Source: Promethearchaeota archaeon (lineage in GTDB: Archaea; Asgardarchaeota; Lokiarchaeia; Sigyniarchaeales; Promethearchaeaceae). From it: a stretch of DNA of 64,000 nucleotides. This document shows positions 1-8,459 of the stretch, piece after piece. A program made the translations under genes and the position numbers. The notes under the pieces are model-generated. The model ran no database searches. It was given only the letters and a program-made list of their open reading frames with translations, and was not told where the DNA came from. Each line of letters starts with the position of its first letter. The first letter of the stretch is position 1. The DNA is taken from assembly GCA_016933055.1 (NCBI GenBank), contig JAFGBS010000033.1, positions 33,693-97,692 on the forward strand. Direction: 5' to 3'.

Positions 1-442
1 ATACTTTATGAAGTTCCCTCATCAATAATTGGACTAAGACCTCTATTTCTGATTCACTTAATTGGTGAATTAAGTGGTGTGCTACTGATTTTGGATCAAA
101 TTTTTTTTGAATACAATATAATGCAATAGGATTCTTTTCTTTTTTTCTTAAATCGGTATATACCCACTCTGTTCCAAAATCAGGTATGTTTAAACCTACT
201 TTTTCCCGTAAAAGATTGTTATATTCGTTGTACGCTTTAATATGGCGTTCCACTTGTTCAACGGTGTCAAATATAGGGACTCGCTTTAACGCTAATCCTT
301 TCCAATCCTCATGCAAGATCTCTATTACAATACTAATTTCACCAAATCCCAACATTTTAACAGGGGAGTCTCCCTTATCGGGATGGGTGGTATCCAGTTC
401 CAATTCAAACTTTTGTAAGAAATCTTTATCAACTTTGATCAT
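1..442 (-). CDS. Kinase-like phosphotransferase, 3' part cut by window edge
   Basis: The reading frame opens at an ATG whose A is at 442, directly after the TAA (443-445) of the upstream aminotransferase gene, and runs off the left edge after about 147 codons. An AG-rich stretch with GAGG precedes the ATG. The visible part looks like the N-lobe of a protein-kinase/aminoglycoside-phosphotransferase fold: a glycine-rich segment MLGFGEISIVIEI followed by LALKRVP, where the Lys would be the ATP-binding residue. The catalytic loop would lie outside the window, so the substrate and even activity are unknown. Tight coupling to a class III PLP enzyme suggests a joint pathway. Kinase-fold assignment is by motif only. 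Confidence 0.6.
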   Translation of the reverse strand, partial: MIKVDKDFLQKFELELDTTHPDKGDSPVKMLGFGEISIVIEILHEDWKGLALKRVPIFDTVEQVERHIKAYNEYNNLLREKVGLNIPDFGTEWVYTDLRKKEKNPIALYCIQKKFDPKSVAHHLIHQLSESEIEVLVQLLMRELHKV

Positions 443-1756
443 TTACTTTTCCTCTTTGTTTGGTTTAGGGAGCGATAATAATGCTTTTTCAAGACGATGC
501 ATTATGTTTGAAACATCTTCTGAATTGAGTATCAAAGGTGGCATTAATTTTATAGTATCTTCCTTATTTCCGCAATAGTCAGCGAAGATACCATTTTCTA
601 TCATTCGGAGTGTCATGCCCACCCCGTAACGATGATTTGGAAATTCCATCCCCCACATTAATCCTCTTCCACGCACATCTACAATAATATCTTGAAGTAA
701 GGGATTATTCTTAAATTCTAAAAGCCCTTTTTCAAATTCTTTACTAATTTTTCTGACATGCTCTAAAAATTCTGGTGCTGAGATAATATCTAGCATTGTA
801 CGAGTTACATAGCATCCTAATTCGCTACCTCCCGTAGTACTAATATGGATAAATGGATCTTGTTCAAAAACTTCTCCGATGAATGATTTATAACTACATG
901 TAGCAATCGGATATACACTAGAACTCATTCCTTTTGCTAGTACAATAATATCGGGAACTATTTTTTCATGAGGATAAAGTCCTCCATAAATCCCCCATAA
1001 TTCTCCAGTTCGTCCTAATCCTGTTTGAACTTCATCCGCAATCATGATTACTCCTAGTTCATCACATAATTCTCGTATTCGAGTAAAATATCCTTCTTCT
1101 GGGATCAAAATGCCACCAGTCGCAGGAATCGTTTCCAAGATCACACAAGCCGTTTCTTCATCAATAACTTTCTCAAATTCTTCAATATCTCCAAAGGTTA
1201 CTTGCTGATAATCGGGTAAGTTCCACATGAAAGCATCCTTAAAACGCGCATTTCCAGCACCTAACGCTACTCCTGTCACTCCGTGATATCCTGTTTTAGC
1301 AGAAAGGATCTTTTTTCGTTTTGTTGTGCTTCTTGAAAGTTTGATTGCTAAATCGATTGCTTCACCCCCTCCAACACAGAATTGGGTATTAGTAATGCCT
1401 CCAGGCATCAATTCTGCGAGATTCTTAGCGAGAAGGGCTCTTTGTTCACTCAAGAGATGGTGATCTCCGATATCAAGACCAGCTTCAATTCCCCTCTTTA
1501 AGGCTTCTATAATTTTTGGATAACCATGACCGAGATTAAACACCCCCCCACTGGTTCGGCAGTCGATCAATTGCATTGGTGGTGTATTTTTTCGAATCCC
1601 CTCCAACATATGGATATAAATCCCCTCTCTTTTTCCTTGAATAGCCCCTAATCCCAGACTCTTAAAAAATTCAGCCTTCGGTTTAGAAATATATTTTGAA
1701 TATAATTTTACCAGTTCCTTTTGTGATAGAGAACCAATGATTTTGTGTTCAGTCAT
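443..1756 (-). CDS. Class III PLP-dependent aminotransferase family protein
   Basis: The 437-residue length and motifs fit class III (acetylornithine/GABA/glutamate-semialdehyde type) aminotransferases. FCVGGGEAIDLAIKLSR (about 127-143) is the phosphate-binding region, GYHG at 156-159 stacks on the cofactor, ADEVQTGLGRTG (240-251) carries the Asp that contacts the pyridine nitrogen, and K275 in LAKGMSS is the predicted Schiff-base lysine. All key residues are present. Some members of this class are phospholyases that work on the product of a kinase-fold partner; the kinase-like gene starting at 442 makes that alternative to transamination worth considering. The substrate cannot be read from sequence. 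Confidence 0.85.
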   Translation of the reverse strand: MTEHKIIGSLSQKELVKLYSKYISKPKAEFFKSLGLGAIQGKREGIYIHMLEGIRKNTPPMQLIDCRTSGGVFNLGHGYPKIIEALKRGIEAGLDIGDHHLLSEQRALLAKNLAELMPGGITNTQFCVGGGEAIDLAIKLSRSTTKRKKILSAKTGYHGVTGVALGAGNARFKDAFMWNLPDYQQVTFGDIEEFEKVIDEETACVILETIPATGGILIPEEGYFTRIRELCDELGVIMIADEVQTGLGRTGELWGIYGGLYPHEKIVPDIIVLAKGMSSSVYPIATCSYKSFIGEVFEQDPFIHISTTGGSELGCYVTRTMLDIISAPEFLEHVRKISKEFEKGLLEFKNNPLLQDIIVDVRGRGLMWGMEFPNHRYGVGMTLRMIENGIFADYCGNKEDTIKLMPPLILNSEDVSNIMHRLEKALLSLPKPNKEEK

Positions 1757-1847
1757 TCAATATAACACTCAGAAAATCTTTCGTTAGCCTATCTTTTTGT
1801 AGTTCAGTAAATTAAAGGTTTTGAAAAGAAAGGAGAATAAAAAGTAT

Positions 1848-3152
1848 CTACTCCACCGCTGTTAAATCCGTACCCTTGGTTTCCTTAAGAAAAATGTGGA
1901 TTAATGGTATGTTTAAGAGTACTGGAATACCGAAAATGAGAAATGTAATACCTAATCCGATATGTTGAGTCGAAAATGCCCCAATAAAAAAACCTAAAGT
2001 AATTCCTAAGGACTGTACGAATGCACGAAATCCACTCCCCGTACCTCTACGATCAGTAGGTAAAATTTCAACTATGATGATTCTAAATAGAATCTGTAAC
2101 CCATTATGACCTATGTAACCCATGGTCATACCCATACTTATCAACAAAAATTCATTTGATCCCAATTTTCCCCCAAGATAAAGTAGAACACTTCCGATGG
2201 GAAGCATTGCGGAAAAGATGTAGAGTAAAAATTTGCGTCCAATTTTATCCGATAAGAACGCGATGACTAAATAAGCAATAATTATAGAAACTGCAATTAT
2301 CATAATTATATTACTGATTGCATCTTCCGTTAAACTGGTGTTACTTGCTGCAAAGGATTCAGCCATTTGAAGCAATAGATAATTTAAACCTAAAGTAAAA
2401 CTCATAAAAGCAAGAACGAGAACTTCGGCTTTCCGCGTAGATTTAAACAACAATTTCAGATTTTTGTTGAATTTTGGTTTAAGTTCACTCTTAATTTTAA
2501 TCGCATCTTTTTTCATCAATTCGAATTTAGATGATTCTTTAATTGTGAAGATCATTAACATTCCAAGGGGAAATGCTAAAGCTATTGGAAAATACGTCAT
2601 TCCCCTCCACGATCCAATCTCAGATCCCTCCGGTATGAAAATGTTACGAAATAACGGAATGAAAATGGGACCTAGAATCCCTAAAGCCATTACAATATTC
2701 GTGTAAAGGCCTCTATGTTTGGCATCTGATTCTTCCGTAATGTATATTAACCACATATCAGAACTGACAAACATATACGTGAACACTAAAAAAATTGTAT
2801 AGGTTTGAATGTTTACAGAGAAATTAAGCAGTAAAGCCGCTAAACCCATACCAAATGTTGTTAGTATTAACATCAGTTTTCGTCCAAATCGATCAGAAAT
2901 ACCTTGACTGAAAAATACAAAATACATACCGAGTGTAGCTAAGCCAATTGAGAGATTCATGATGGAATCTGCTTTATTTTGAGAATATCCACTAAGAAAT
3001 TCTTCAATTATTTTCGAAGGAAATGATCCCGTGTAGGAAGCACTGTAAGAATCTAATAATTGAACAAAAACTAAGATTATCAATAAATAAATGAAATATC
3101 CCTTTTTTCTTTTTACGGTAGTGGCTCCTTTTTCATCAATCACATTAGACAT
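1848..3152 (-). CDS. MFS transporter, sugar-porter-like
   Basis: A 434-residue protein with about twelve hydrophobic segments and a short charged N terminus. The MFS motif A appears after TM2 as GISDRFGRKLM and again in weaker form after TM8 as FLSDKIGRKFL, the usual sign of two six-helix halves. TEESDAKHRG and LPTDRRGTGSG are the matching cytoplasmic loops found in metabolite:H+ symporter and sugar-porter subfamilies. It lies 91 bases upstream of the aminotransferase on the same strand and diverges from the plus-strand sugar operon across a 117-base gap, so it may import a substrate for either. Substrate unknown. Confidence 0.85.
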   Translation of the reverse strand: MSNVIDEKGATTVKRKKGYFIYLLIILVFVQLLDSYSASYTGSFPSKIIEEFLSGYSQNKADSIMNLSIGLATLGMYFVFFSQGISDRFGRKLMLILTTFGMGLAALLLNFSVNIQTYTIFLVFTYMFVSSDMWLIYITEESDAKHRGLYTNIVMALGILGPIFIPLFRNIFIPEGSEIGSWRGMTYFPIALAFPLGMLMIFTIKESSKFELMKKDAIKIKSELKPKFNKNLKLLFKSTRKAEVLVLAFMSFTLGLNYLLLQMAESFAASNTSLTEDAISNIIMIIAVSIIIAYLVIAFLSDKIGRKFLLYIFSAMLPIGSVLLYLGGKLGSNEFLLISMGMTMGYIGHNGLQILFRIIIVEILPTDRRGTGSGFRAFVQSLGITLGFFIGAFSTQHIGLGITFLIFGIPVLLNIPLIHIFLKETKGTDLTAVE

Positions 3153-3269
3153 AGAATCCTTTCGACCAATTGTTGTATTAAAATGTTTTCTTCTCTAAGA
3201 CTTGCATTTCTTAACATTTAATAACTTTATAACTGAATTATATTCCATTTAGAAACGAGTTGGATCCAC
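3153..3269. promoter_or_regulatory. Divergent promoter region with TATA-like box
   Basis: This 117-base gap separates the minus-strand MFS gene from the plus-strand carbohydrate operon. For the plus strand, CTTTATAACT at 3225-3234 sits 36-45 bases before the ATG at 3270, a spacing that would give a very short leader in archaeal transcription. No clear BRE was seen. Shared control of both directions is possible but not shown by a repeat. Confidence 0.3.
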
Positions 3270-4643
3270 ATGACTGAAACACCGAAAAAACATAAAGGGA
3301 CAAATCGACAGAAAATTGCATTTGCGTTTGGAAATATCGGAGGTTTAGCTATCGCACAATCATCAATATTGCTATTATTCTCACATTACTATTCAAACCT
3401 TTCTATTCCACTTTCTGGATTAGGTATAGGTTTAATTTTAGTAATTTATGGAATATGGGATGCCATCAATGAACCATTATTAGGGCATATTTCCGACCTA
3501 ACTCGTTCAAAATGGGGTAGACGCAAACCATTCATTATTATCGGATGTATTCCTCTAATAGTTTTTTCCGTCTTAATTTATACAGTACCCAATCTTAGTA
3601 AAATTTGGACGTGGATCTATCTTTTGGTAGTACTAATCGGATATGAATCATTTGTAACCATGGTTGTGACTAGTTGGTATTCTCTGTACGCAGAAATGAG
3701 TTTGAATGAAAAAGAACGAGTCGACACTTCTAAGTTCATGCAAATGTTTGGGATTGTAGGTTTAGTCATTGGATTAGGGGTTGCACCTTTAATTGCTGGT
3801 TCCTTTTATCCTAATCACATCCTTGGATATGGGGTTATGGGATTTGTATTAGCGATAATAACTGTTTGCGCAATGCTCCCGACTATTCTAATAGTGAAAG
3901 AAAATCCTGCCTACCAAATTCAAAAAGAAGAAAGATATCAATTTTTTGAATCCATGAAAACCTCATTTAAAAATAAGTCGTTTGTATTTTATGTGTTAGT
4001 TCAATTTCTGTTACAATTAGCTTATGCTGTGGTAGTTTCAAGCCTACCTTTGTTCTTTAAAGGGATTTTAAATTTGGGAGACCTTGAATATTCTTTAATA
4101 TTATTAGCTGCTTTCATTACAGTCATCCCCTCGTTATTTCTTTGGATGAAAGTTGCAGAGAAAAAAGGAAGTAAATTCGCTTTAATAGCTTCAATGATTT
4201 GCTTTGGAATAGTGTTTCCGTTTGTCTTCTTGATGAAAACAGTACCTATTGCCGTTATTATATTGTTATTAGCTGGGGTAGGCTTGTCCGGTTTAATGAT
4301 GTTTCCTACCGTGCTATTGGGAGACGTAATAGATGAAGATCAAACTATAACAATGAAAAGGAGAGAAGGTTATTATGCGGGGGTTTCGGGGGTTCTGATT
4401 AAATTATCTAGTGCACTTAGTTGGGGTATTATTGCGATATTTGTGACTTTTTTTAAAGTCCCTCGTGAAAATTTAGAGAGTATTACATTAACCGGGTTGC
4501 CTCGCCTTGGATTACAAATACTAGTCGGAGTGTTACCAGTAATAATTATAATTATTGGATTGCTATGCTTATGGAAATATCCTTTAACAGGCGACAGACT
4601 GAAATTAGTGAAAGAAAAAGTCGAGGAACTAAATAAATCTTAA
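3270..4643 (+). CDS. GPH-family (glycoside-pentoside-hexuronide) symporter
   Basis: A 457-residue, twelve-helix MFS protein. The N-terminal half has the pattern of GPH symporters: AFGNIGGLAIAQSS in TM1, then WDAINEPLLGHISDLTRSKWGRRKPFI at about 69-95, where the conserved D/N-E-P, G, D and WGRRKP elements match MelB/XylP-type carriers. LGDVIDEDQT (about 350-359) is the corresponding loop of the second half. It is the first gene of the carbohydrate operon and ends 29 bases before the GH38-like gene, so it probably imports a sugar or short glycoside that the following enzymes degrade, driven by a cation gradient. Confidence 0.87.
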   Translation: MTETPKKHKGTNRQKIAFAFGNIGGLAIAQSSILLLFSHYYSNLSIPLSGLGIGLILVIYGIWDAINEPLLGHISDLTRSKWGRRKPFIIIGCIPLIVFSVLIYTVPNLSKIWTWIYLLVVLIGYESFVTMVVTSWYSLYAEMSLNEKERVDTSKFMQMFGIVGLVIGLGVAPLIAGSFYPNHILGYGVMGFVLAIITVCAMLPTILIVKENPAYQIQKEERYQFFESMKTSFKNKSFVFYVLVQFLLQLAYAVVVSSLPLFFKGILNLGDLEYSLILLAAFITVIPSLFLWMKVAEKKGSKFALIASMICFGIVFPFVFLMKTVPIAVIILLLAGVGLSGLMMFPTVLLGDVIDEDQTITMKRREGYYAGVSGVLIKLSSALSWGIIAIFVTFFKVPRENLESITLTGLPRLGLQILVGVLPVIIIIIGLLCLWKYPLTGDRLKLVKEKVEELNKS

Positions 4644-4649
4644 TTACTC

Positions 4650-4668
4650 TCTAATTTAGGCGGTTAAA
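4650..4668 (+). repeat. 19-base intergenic element, copy 1
   Basis: The gap before the GH38-like gene contains TCTAATTTAGGCGGTTAAA, ending four bases before the ATG at 4673. A closely similar element (15-16 of 19 positions) occurs at 6742-6760 before the RraA-family gene. Repetition in two gaps of the same operon suggests a translation or mRNA-processing signal rather than chance; its role is unknown. Confidence 0.35.
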
Positions 4669-4672
4669 ATCC

Positions 4673-6727
4673 ATGGAACAAGAAAATCCCAAAAATAAAC
4701 CTGATTCTTTTTGGGAATTCTTTTTAAATCAACTTGCAAAAAAAACTCGTAGTAGATTGGGAAAATCAAGAAAATTAACACGAGCAATTTTTGGTGTACA
4801 AGAACGACCTAAAGTATACATTACTCTGGGAGTACATGGTAATATTTTATATTCCGACATCGGATATTGTGAATTTGATTCTCCTGAGCGTGTATGGAAA
4901 TTCATTCAAAAATGGGCTGATATGGCTCCTGTTCTTCCTATCGGTTTCGAGATAGGGATTTGTTCTTTAGAAAATTTAGCCAAATTTTATCCCATCTGGA
5001 AATTATTTCAAAAGAAGAATGTAGAAATTATAAATCCTTTGTACAGTCAACCGTATTTACGTCACCTTGGTGAAGAATCTAATATTCGTCAGTTGAAGTT
5101 TGGTTTGGAGATTCTTAAGCAAAATGACATTTCGTGTGGAGTTTATTCATCCTCCGAACATACTCTACATCCTCAATTACCTCAATTGCTCTATGGTTTT
5201 AGGATAAAAAACGTTTACGCGACAACAAGATTAGGAGGAGGAGCTCCTACTAGTTATCTGCCAAAACTCTATTGGAAGGGATTGGATGGCACTACCATTA
5301 AATGCATTGTAAACCAATCAGGTATTCCTAATGGACAGGTATGGCACGGAAAATTCTTCCAAGAACTCGCAAGTTTGCTATTTTTAGCATTTTCTCGACC
5401 TGATTTATCATGGGTATTATACGAGAATATTGAGGATGTAGCTTATGATTTTCCAGAAATTCAGGAGATTTATGATCACATAGAGGAATTTGAGCATTCT
5501 AATATTCATTTTAGAAGATTTGGAGATATTTTTTCTAATCAATGTCCATTTTCTCGTATAATATCATGGAAAATTGAAGATTTTCCGCTACAATTTATGT
5601 ATTCCCAAGTGATTTCGGAAGTACGAAAACTGGAGGATTACCTAATCAATCAAGAAGCCATCTCTTCCTTACTCTCATTATTGGATTTTGAAATCCCTTC
5701 CCCATCGTTTGAGGAAATTTGGAAAAGACTGCTTACGGCTCAAAATCATGATGCGTATATTGTTCCCTACGTAACTCACGGATTGTATCTCTTGTCTCAA
5801 GGATTATCTGAGATTAATCCTTCAGGATTGACTATTGAAGAAAAATCTCTGCAAATTTTAAATCAGGCTAAAACAGAAATAGATGAGAAAACCAAATTTA
5901 CTCCATCCTTAAACCAATCATATGAAGAAGCATATATCAATTGGTTGTGGAGTAGAGAGATCCTTGATGGTGATCATCTTATTTCGTTACCATCATGCGG
6001 TTATGCAAAAACACATTCTGCATCCTATAAGTCCAAAACCTATCCCTCCAAAGGAAATCGTTCTCTGAATAATCTTCTCGCTTGGATAGAATCCCCAGTA
6101 TTAGATGGTCTTAATACATCCAAATATATTAGATTAGAGGATTATTCGGTAGAACTTGAAGACCATTATATATATCAGAAACTTAGAATCTGTTCAAAAA
6201 AAGACTTTGAACTCATTATATCTAATTGTGAGGAATTGTATATCACCTATCCATTTGGAGCACAAAAAACAACAGAGACCTATGGACATTCTCATCGATT
6301 CTATTGGATTAACAAAAAACTTGTCATTGTTCACTTTGGATGCCCTTATTTCACTTGTAATGGAGAAAAACTTAGGATTAAAGTATCTAGAGGTGACCAC
6401 CTCTTCGGGTTGGGATTAGCTTCTACCTTGAAAATGGCATATCATCTAGCGTGGGATTTCTTTTTTCCACCTCAGAAGGTAATGATTCCCATTTCATCCA
6501 AAGATTCCCAATCCCTTTTACGCATCAAATTTAATGATTTTATCCCTACATCCATACGTAAAAGGGGATCAGAAACAATATTACGCGGATTTTGTGTTGG
6601 TAAGTCTTCTCCAAAGGTAGAAAATGGCACTTTTCTCGATTTAAACGATATTAGACAAGACGGGAAAATCAAGCAAACAAACAAATCCTCTAAATGGAAG
6701 ATCCTATCCTATTTAGTAAACGACTGA
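4673..6727 (+). CDS. Glycoside hydrolase family 38-like protein (alpha-mannosidase-like)
   Basis: The 684-residue protein has no signal peptide, so it should act in the cytoplasm on an imported glycoside. The resemblance to GH38 is seen in the overall order: an early metal-site segment, a catalytic-domain strand ending LYWKGLDGTTI (about 199-209), and RLLTAQNHDAYIVP (about 352-365), which matches the GH38 QxHD element whose His binds zinc. Two classic elements are altered: the N-terminal HxD reads HGN at H55, and the nucleophile segment (DPFGH in typical members) reads SEHTLHPQ around E162. It may be a divergent clade using Glu, or an enzyme with changed specificity. It follows the symporter by 29 bases. 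Confidence 0.68.
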   Translation: MEQENPKNKPDSFWEFFLNQLAKKTRSRLGKSRKLTRAIFGVQERPKVYITLGVHGNILYSDIGYCEFDSPERVWKFIQKWADMAPVLPIGFEIGICSLENLAKFYPIWKLFQKKNVEIINPLYSQPYLRHLGEESNIRQLKFGLEILKQNDISCGVYSSSEHTLHPQLPQLLYGFRIKNVYATTRLGGGAPTSYLPKLYWKGLDGTTIKCIVNQSGIPNGQVWHGKFFQELASLLFLAFSRPDLSWVLYENIEDVAYDFPEIQEIYDHIEEFEHSNIHFRRFGDIFSNQCPFSRIISWKIEDFPLQFMYSQVISEVRKLEDYLINQEAISSLLSLLDFEIPSPSFEEIWKRLLTAQNHDAYIVPYVTHGLYLLSQGLSEINPSGLTIEEKSLQILNQAKTEIDEKTKFTPSLNQSYEEAYINWLWSREILDGDHLISLPSCGYAKTHSASYKSKTYPSKGNRSLNNLLAWIESPVLDGLNTSKYIRLEDYSVELEDHYIYQKLRICSKKDFELIISNCEELYITYPFGAQKTTETYGHSHRFYWINKKLVIVHFGCPYFTCNGEKLRIKVSRGDHLFGLGLASTLKMAYHLAWDFFFPPQKVMIPISSKDSQSLLRIKFNDFIPTSIRKRGSETILRGFCVGKSSPKVENGTFLDLNDIRQDGKIKQTNKSSKWKILSYLVND

Positions 6728-6741
6728 ATAGAAAATTTATA

Positions 6742-6760
6742 TCTAACTTAGGCAGTAAAG
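6742..6760 (+). repeat. 19-base intergenic element, copy 2
   Basis: TCTAACTTAGGCAGTAAAG lies eight bases before the ATG of the RraA-family gene at 6768 and resembles the element at 4650-4668 that precedes the GH38-like gene. Neither copy looks like a normal Shine-Dalgarno site, in contrast to the GAGGAGG used by the next gene in the operon. Confidence 0.35.
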
Positions 6761-6767
6761 TAATTTT

Positions 6768-7445
6768 ATGGAGTTAAAAAGAAAAGAACTAAAAAAAATT
6801 ATAACAGACTATAACTCTCTTTACTCATGTGCGGTATCTGATGCAATAGACGAATTAGGATTGGAACCTGGATTTTTACCACACGATTTTCGTCCCATTT
6901 GGCCGGGAGCACGAATAATTGGATTTGCAGGTATAATAAAAATGATTCCTTCCGAAGAACCTCTAGATGATAACGTTATAGCAAAATTGGGAACATATTT
7001 TGGTCAGATGCCCAAATTTCCCATATTTTGTGTAGATATGGACGGTAAAATGCTTGCAGCGGGATTGGGTCAAGGAACAAGTCGAATCTTACGGGGATTT
7101 GGATTCAAAGGCGGACTAGTGAATGGTCCTGTAAGAGATATCCCGCAAGTTACTGCACAAGGATTTCCAATTTTTGCTCGAGGAATCATATGTTCCTCAA
7201 TTCGAGGTAGAATGAACATAGATTTCGACGCTGTGAATAAACCCTTTAACATTGGAGATCGAACCATTCATCCAGGTGATCTTATCTTTGGAGATATAAA
7301 TGGAGTAGTAGTTGTACATCAAGAGAATTTGCTAGAAGTTCTCGAAAAAGCTAAAGAAATTGCATCCACAGACGAATGGTGGTATAAGCAATTAGAAAAT
7401 GGTCGAGATCCCTCTGATATTGAGAAAGAACGTCCACTACCGTGA
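6768..7445 (+). CDS. RraA / HMG-aldolase family protein
   Basis: A 225-residue protein with the RraA-like fold shared by class II pyruvate aldolases (4-hydroxy-4-methyl-2-oxoglutarate/4-carboxy-4-hydroxy-2-oxoadipate aldolases) and RNase E inhibitor RraA. NGPVRDIPQV (119-128) contains the conserved G-x-R-D, with R123 binding substrate and D124 near the divalent metal, and PGDLIFGDINGVVVV is the conserved C-terminal strand. The retention of both R and D supports an aldolase or oxaloacetate-decarboxylase-type reaction over a purely regulatory role. In this operon it is the obvious candidate for cleaving a 2-keto-3-deoxy sugar acid, though related proteins without that activity exist. Confidence 0.8.
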   Translation: MELKRKELKKIITDYNSLYSCAVSDAIDELGLEPGFLPHDFRPIWPGARIIGFAGIIKMIPSEEPLDDNVIAKLGTYFGQMPKFPIFCVDMDGKMLAAGLGQGTSRILRGFGFKGGLVNGPVRDIPQVTAQGFPIFARGIICSSIRGRMNIDFDAVNKPFNIGDRTIHPGDLIFGDINGVVVVHQENLLEVLEKAKEIASTDEWWYKQLENGRDPSDIEKERPLP

Positions 7446-7450
7446 GGAGG
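7444..7450 (+). promoter_or_regulatory. Strong Shine-Dalgarno site overlapping the preceding stop codon
   Basis: GAGGAGG at 7444-7450 overlaps the TGA (7443-7445) of the RraA-family gene and lies seven bases before the ATG at 7458. It fixes the start of the SDR gene and indicates coupled translation within the operon. Confidence 0.7.
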
Positions 7451-7457
7451 ATTATAT

Positions 7458-8438
7458 ATGAAAATTTTAATCACAGGTAGCGCGGGGTACTTAGGAAAAA
7501 ATCTAGTTACTAAATCACTAGAACGAAATATGGATGTAGTTGGGATTGATATTAAACCCAACAACATATTGAATACTCAGTATATTGAAGAAATCTGTGA
7601 CATAGTGTATAAGGATTTAGTGCATGATGTTTTTAATCGCCATAAGCCTGATGTAGTCGTACATTGTGCTGGTGCCCTTGCACAGTTCGTTTCTGATGAA
7701 GAAAAAATGCACGAGATAAATGTTGAGGGAACCCGCATCCTATTGGATGAATCTTGGAACCAGAGAGAATCAGTAAAGAAGTTCATTTTTCTATCCTCGG
7801 TTGAAGTATATGGAATCGATATTCCAATTCCCTGCCCTGAAACAGCTCCGATGAATCCTGTCTGCCAATATGGAGAGGATAAAGCAGAATGTGAAGAATT
7901 ATGTGATAAATATTCAGAAAAAGGATTGAAAATCACAATATTTCGTCCTCCTACAATTACTGGTCCAGGTCAAAACGAACCTACATTACTCGGACAAATA
8001 AAAAATGCATATAAAGGTAGAAGAGCATTTTTACCAGGAGGAGGATATACAAAACTTCAAATGGTAAATGTGTTTGATGTTTGTGAAGCGATCTTCCTTG
8101 CAATCGATAATCCTAAATCGAACGGGGAAATTTTCAATCTTGGAAGTGATAATATTCCCACTCTTCGTGAAATGGTAGTTGCACTCTATGAATATGCAGG
8201 CAAAACCCCAAAATTCTTTGCATTGGGAGCGGGGATCCTCCGTTTTATTGTAAAAATTCTGAGTTTTTTACACATATCCCCAATAGAACCCCAACATTTG
8301 GAGATAGCTCTTAAAGATTATACCTTTGATACAACGAAAATTAAAAAAATCTTGGATTGGAAACCAACAAGAACAGATTCCGAATCCGCTTGTGATACTT
8401 ATGATTGGTATATAAATTCACTCCAAAAACAACAATAA
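7458..8438 (+). CDS. NAD-dependent epimerase/dehydratase family (extended SDR)
   Basis: A 326-residue extended short-chain dehydrogenase/reductase. GSAGYLG (7-13) is the dinucleotide-binding loop, D31 after the second strand suggests NAD preference, SSVEVYG (113-119) supplies the catalytic Ser/Thr region and Y138-x3-K142 is the catalytic pair. The family includes sugar-nucleotide epimerases and also sugar or uronate dehydrogenases that make lactones. Since the next genes encode a hydrolase and an IlvD-type dehydratase, oxidation of a free sugar at C1 is the attractive reading, but this is contextual. Translation starts at the ATG behind a GAGGAGG site. Confidence 0.85.
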   Translation: MKILITGSAGYLGKNLVTKSLERNMDVVGIDIKPNNILNTQYIEEICDIVYKDLVHDVFNRHKPDVVVHCAGALAQFVSDEEKMHEINVEGTRILLDESWNQRESVKKFIFLSSVEVYGIDIPIPCPETAPMNPVCQYGEDKAECEELCDKYSEKGLKITIFRPPTITGPGQNEPTLLGQIKNAYKGRRAFLPGGGYTKLQMVNVFDVCEAIFLAIDNPKSNGEIFNLGSDNIPTLREMVVALYEYAGKTPKFFALGAGILRFIVKILSFLHISPIEPQHLEIALKDYTFDTTKIKKILDWKPTRTDSESACDTYDWYINSLQKQQ

Positions 8439-8459
8439 TATGAAAATAGGAGAAGAAGA

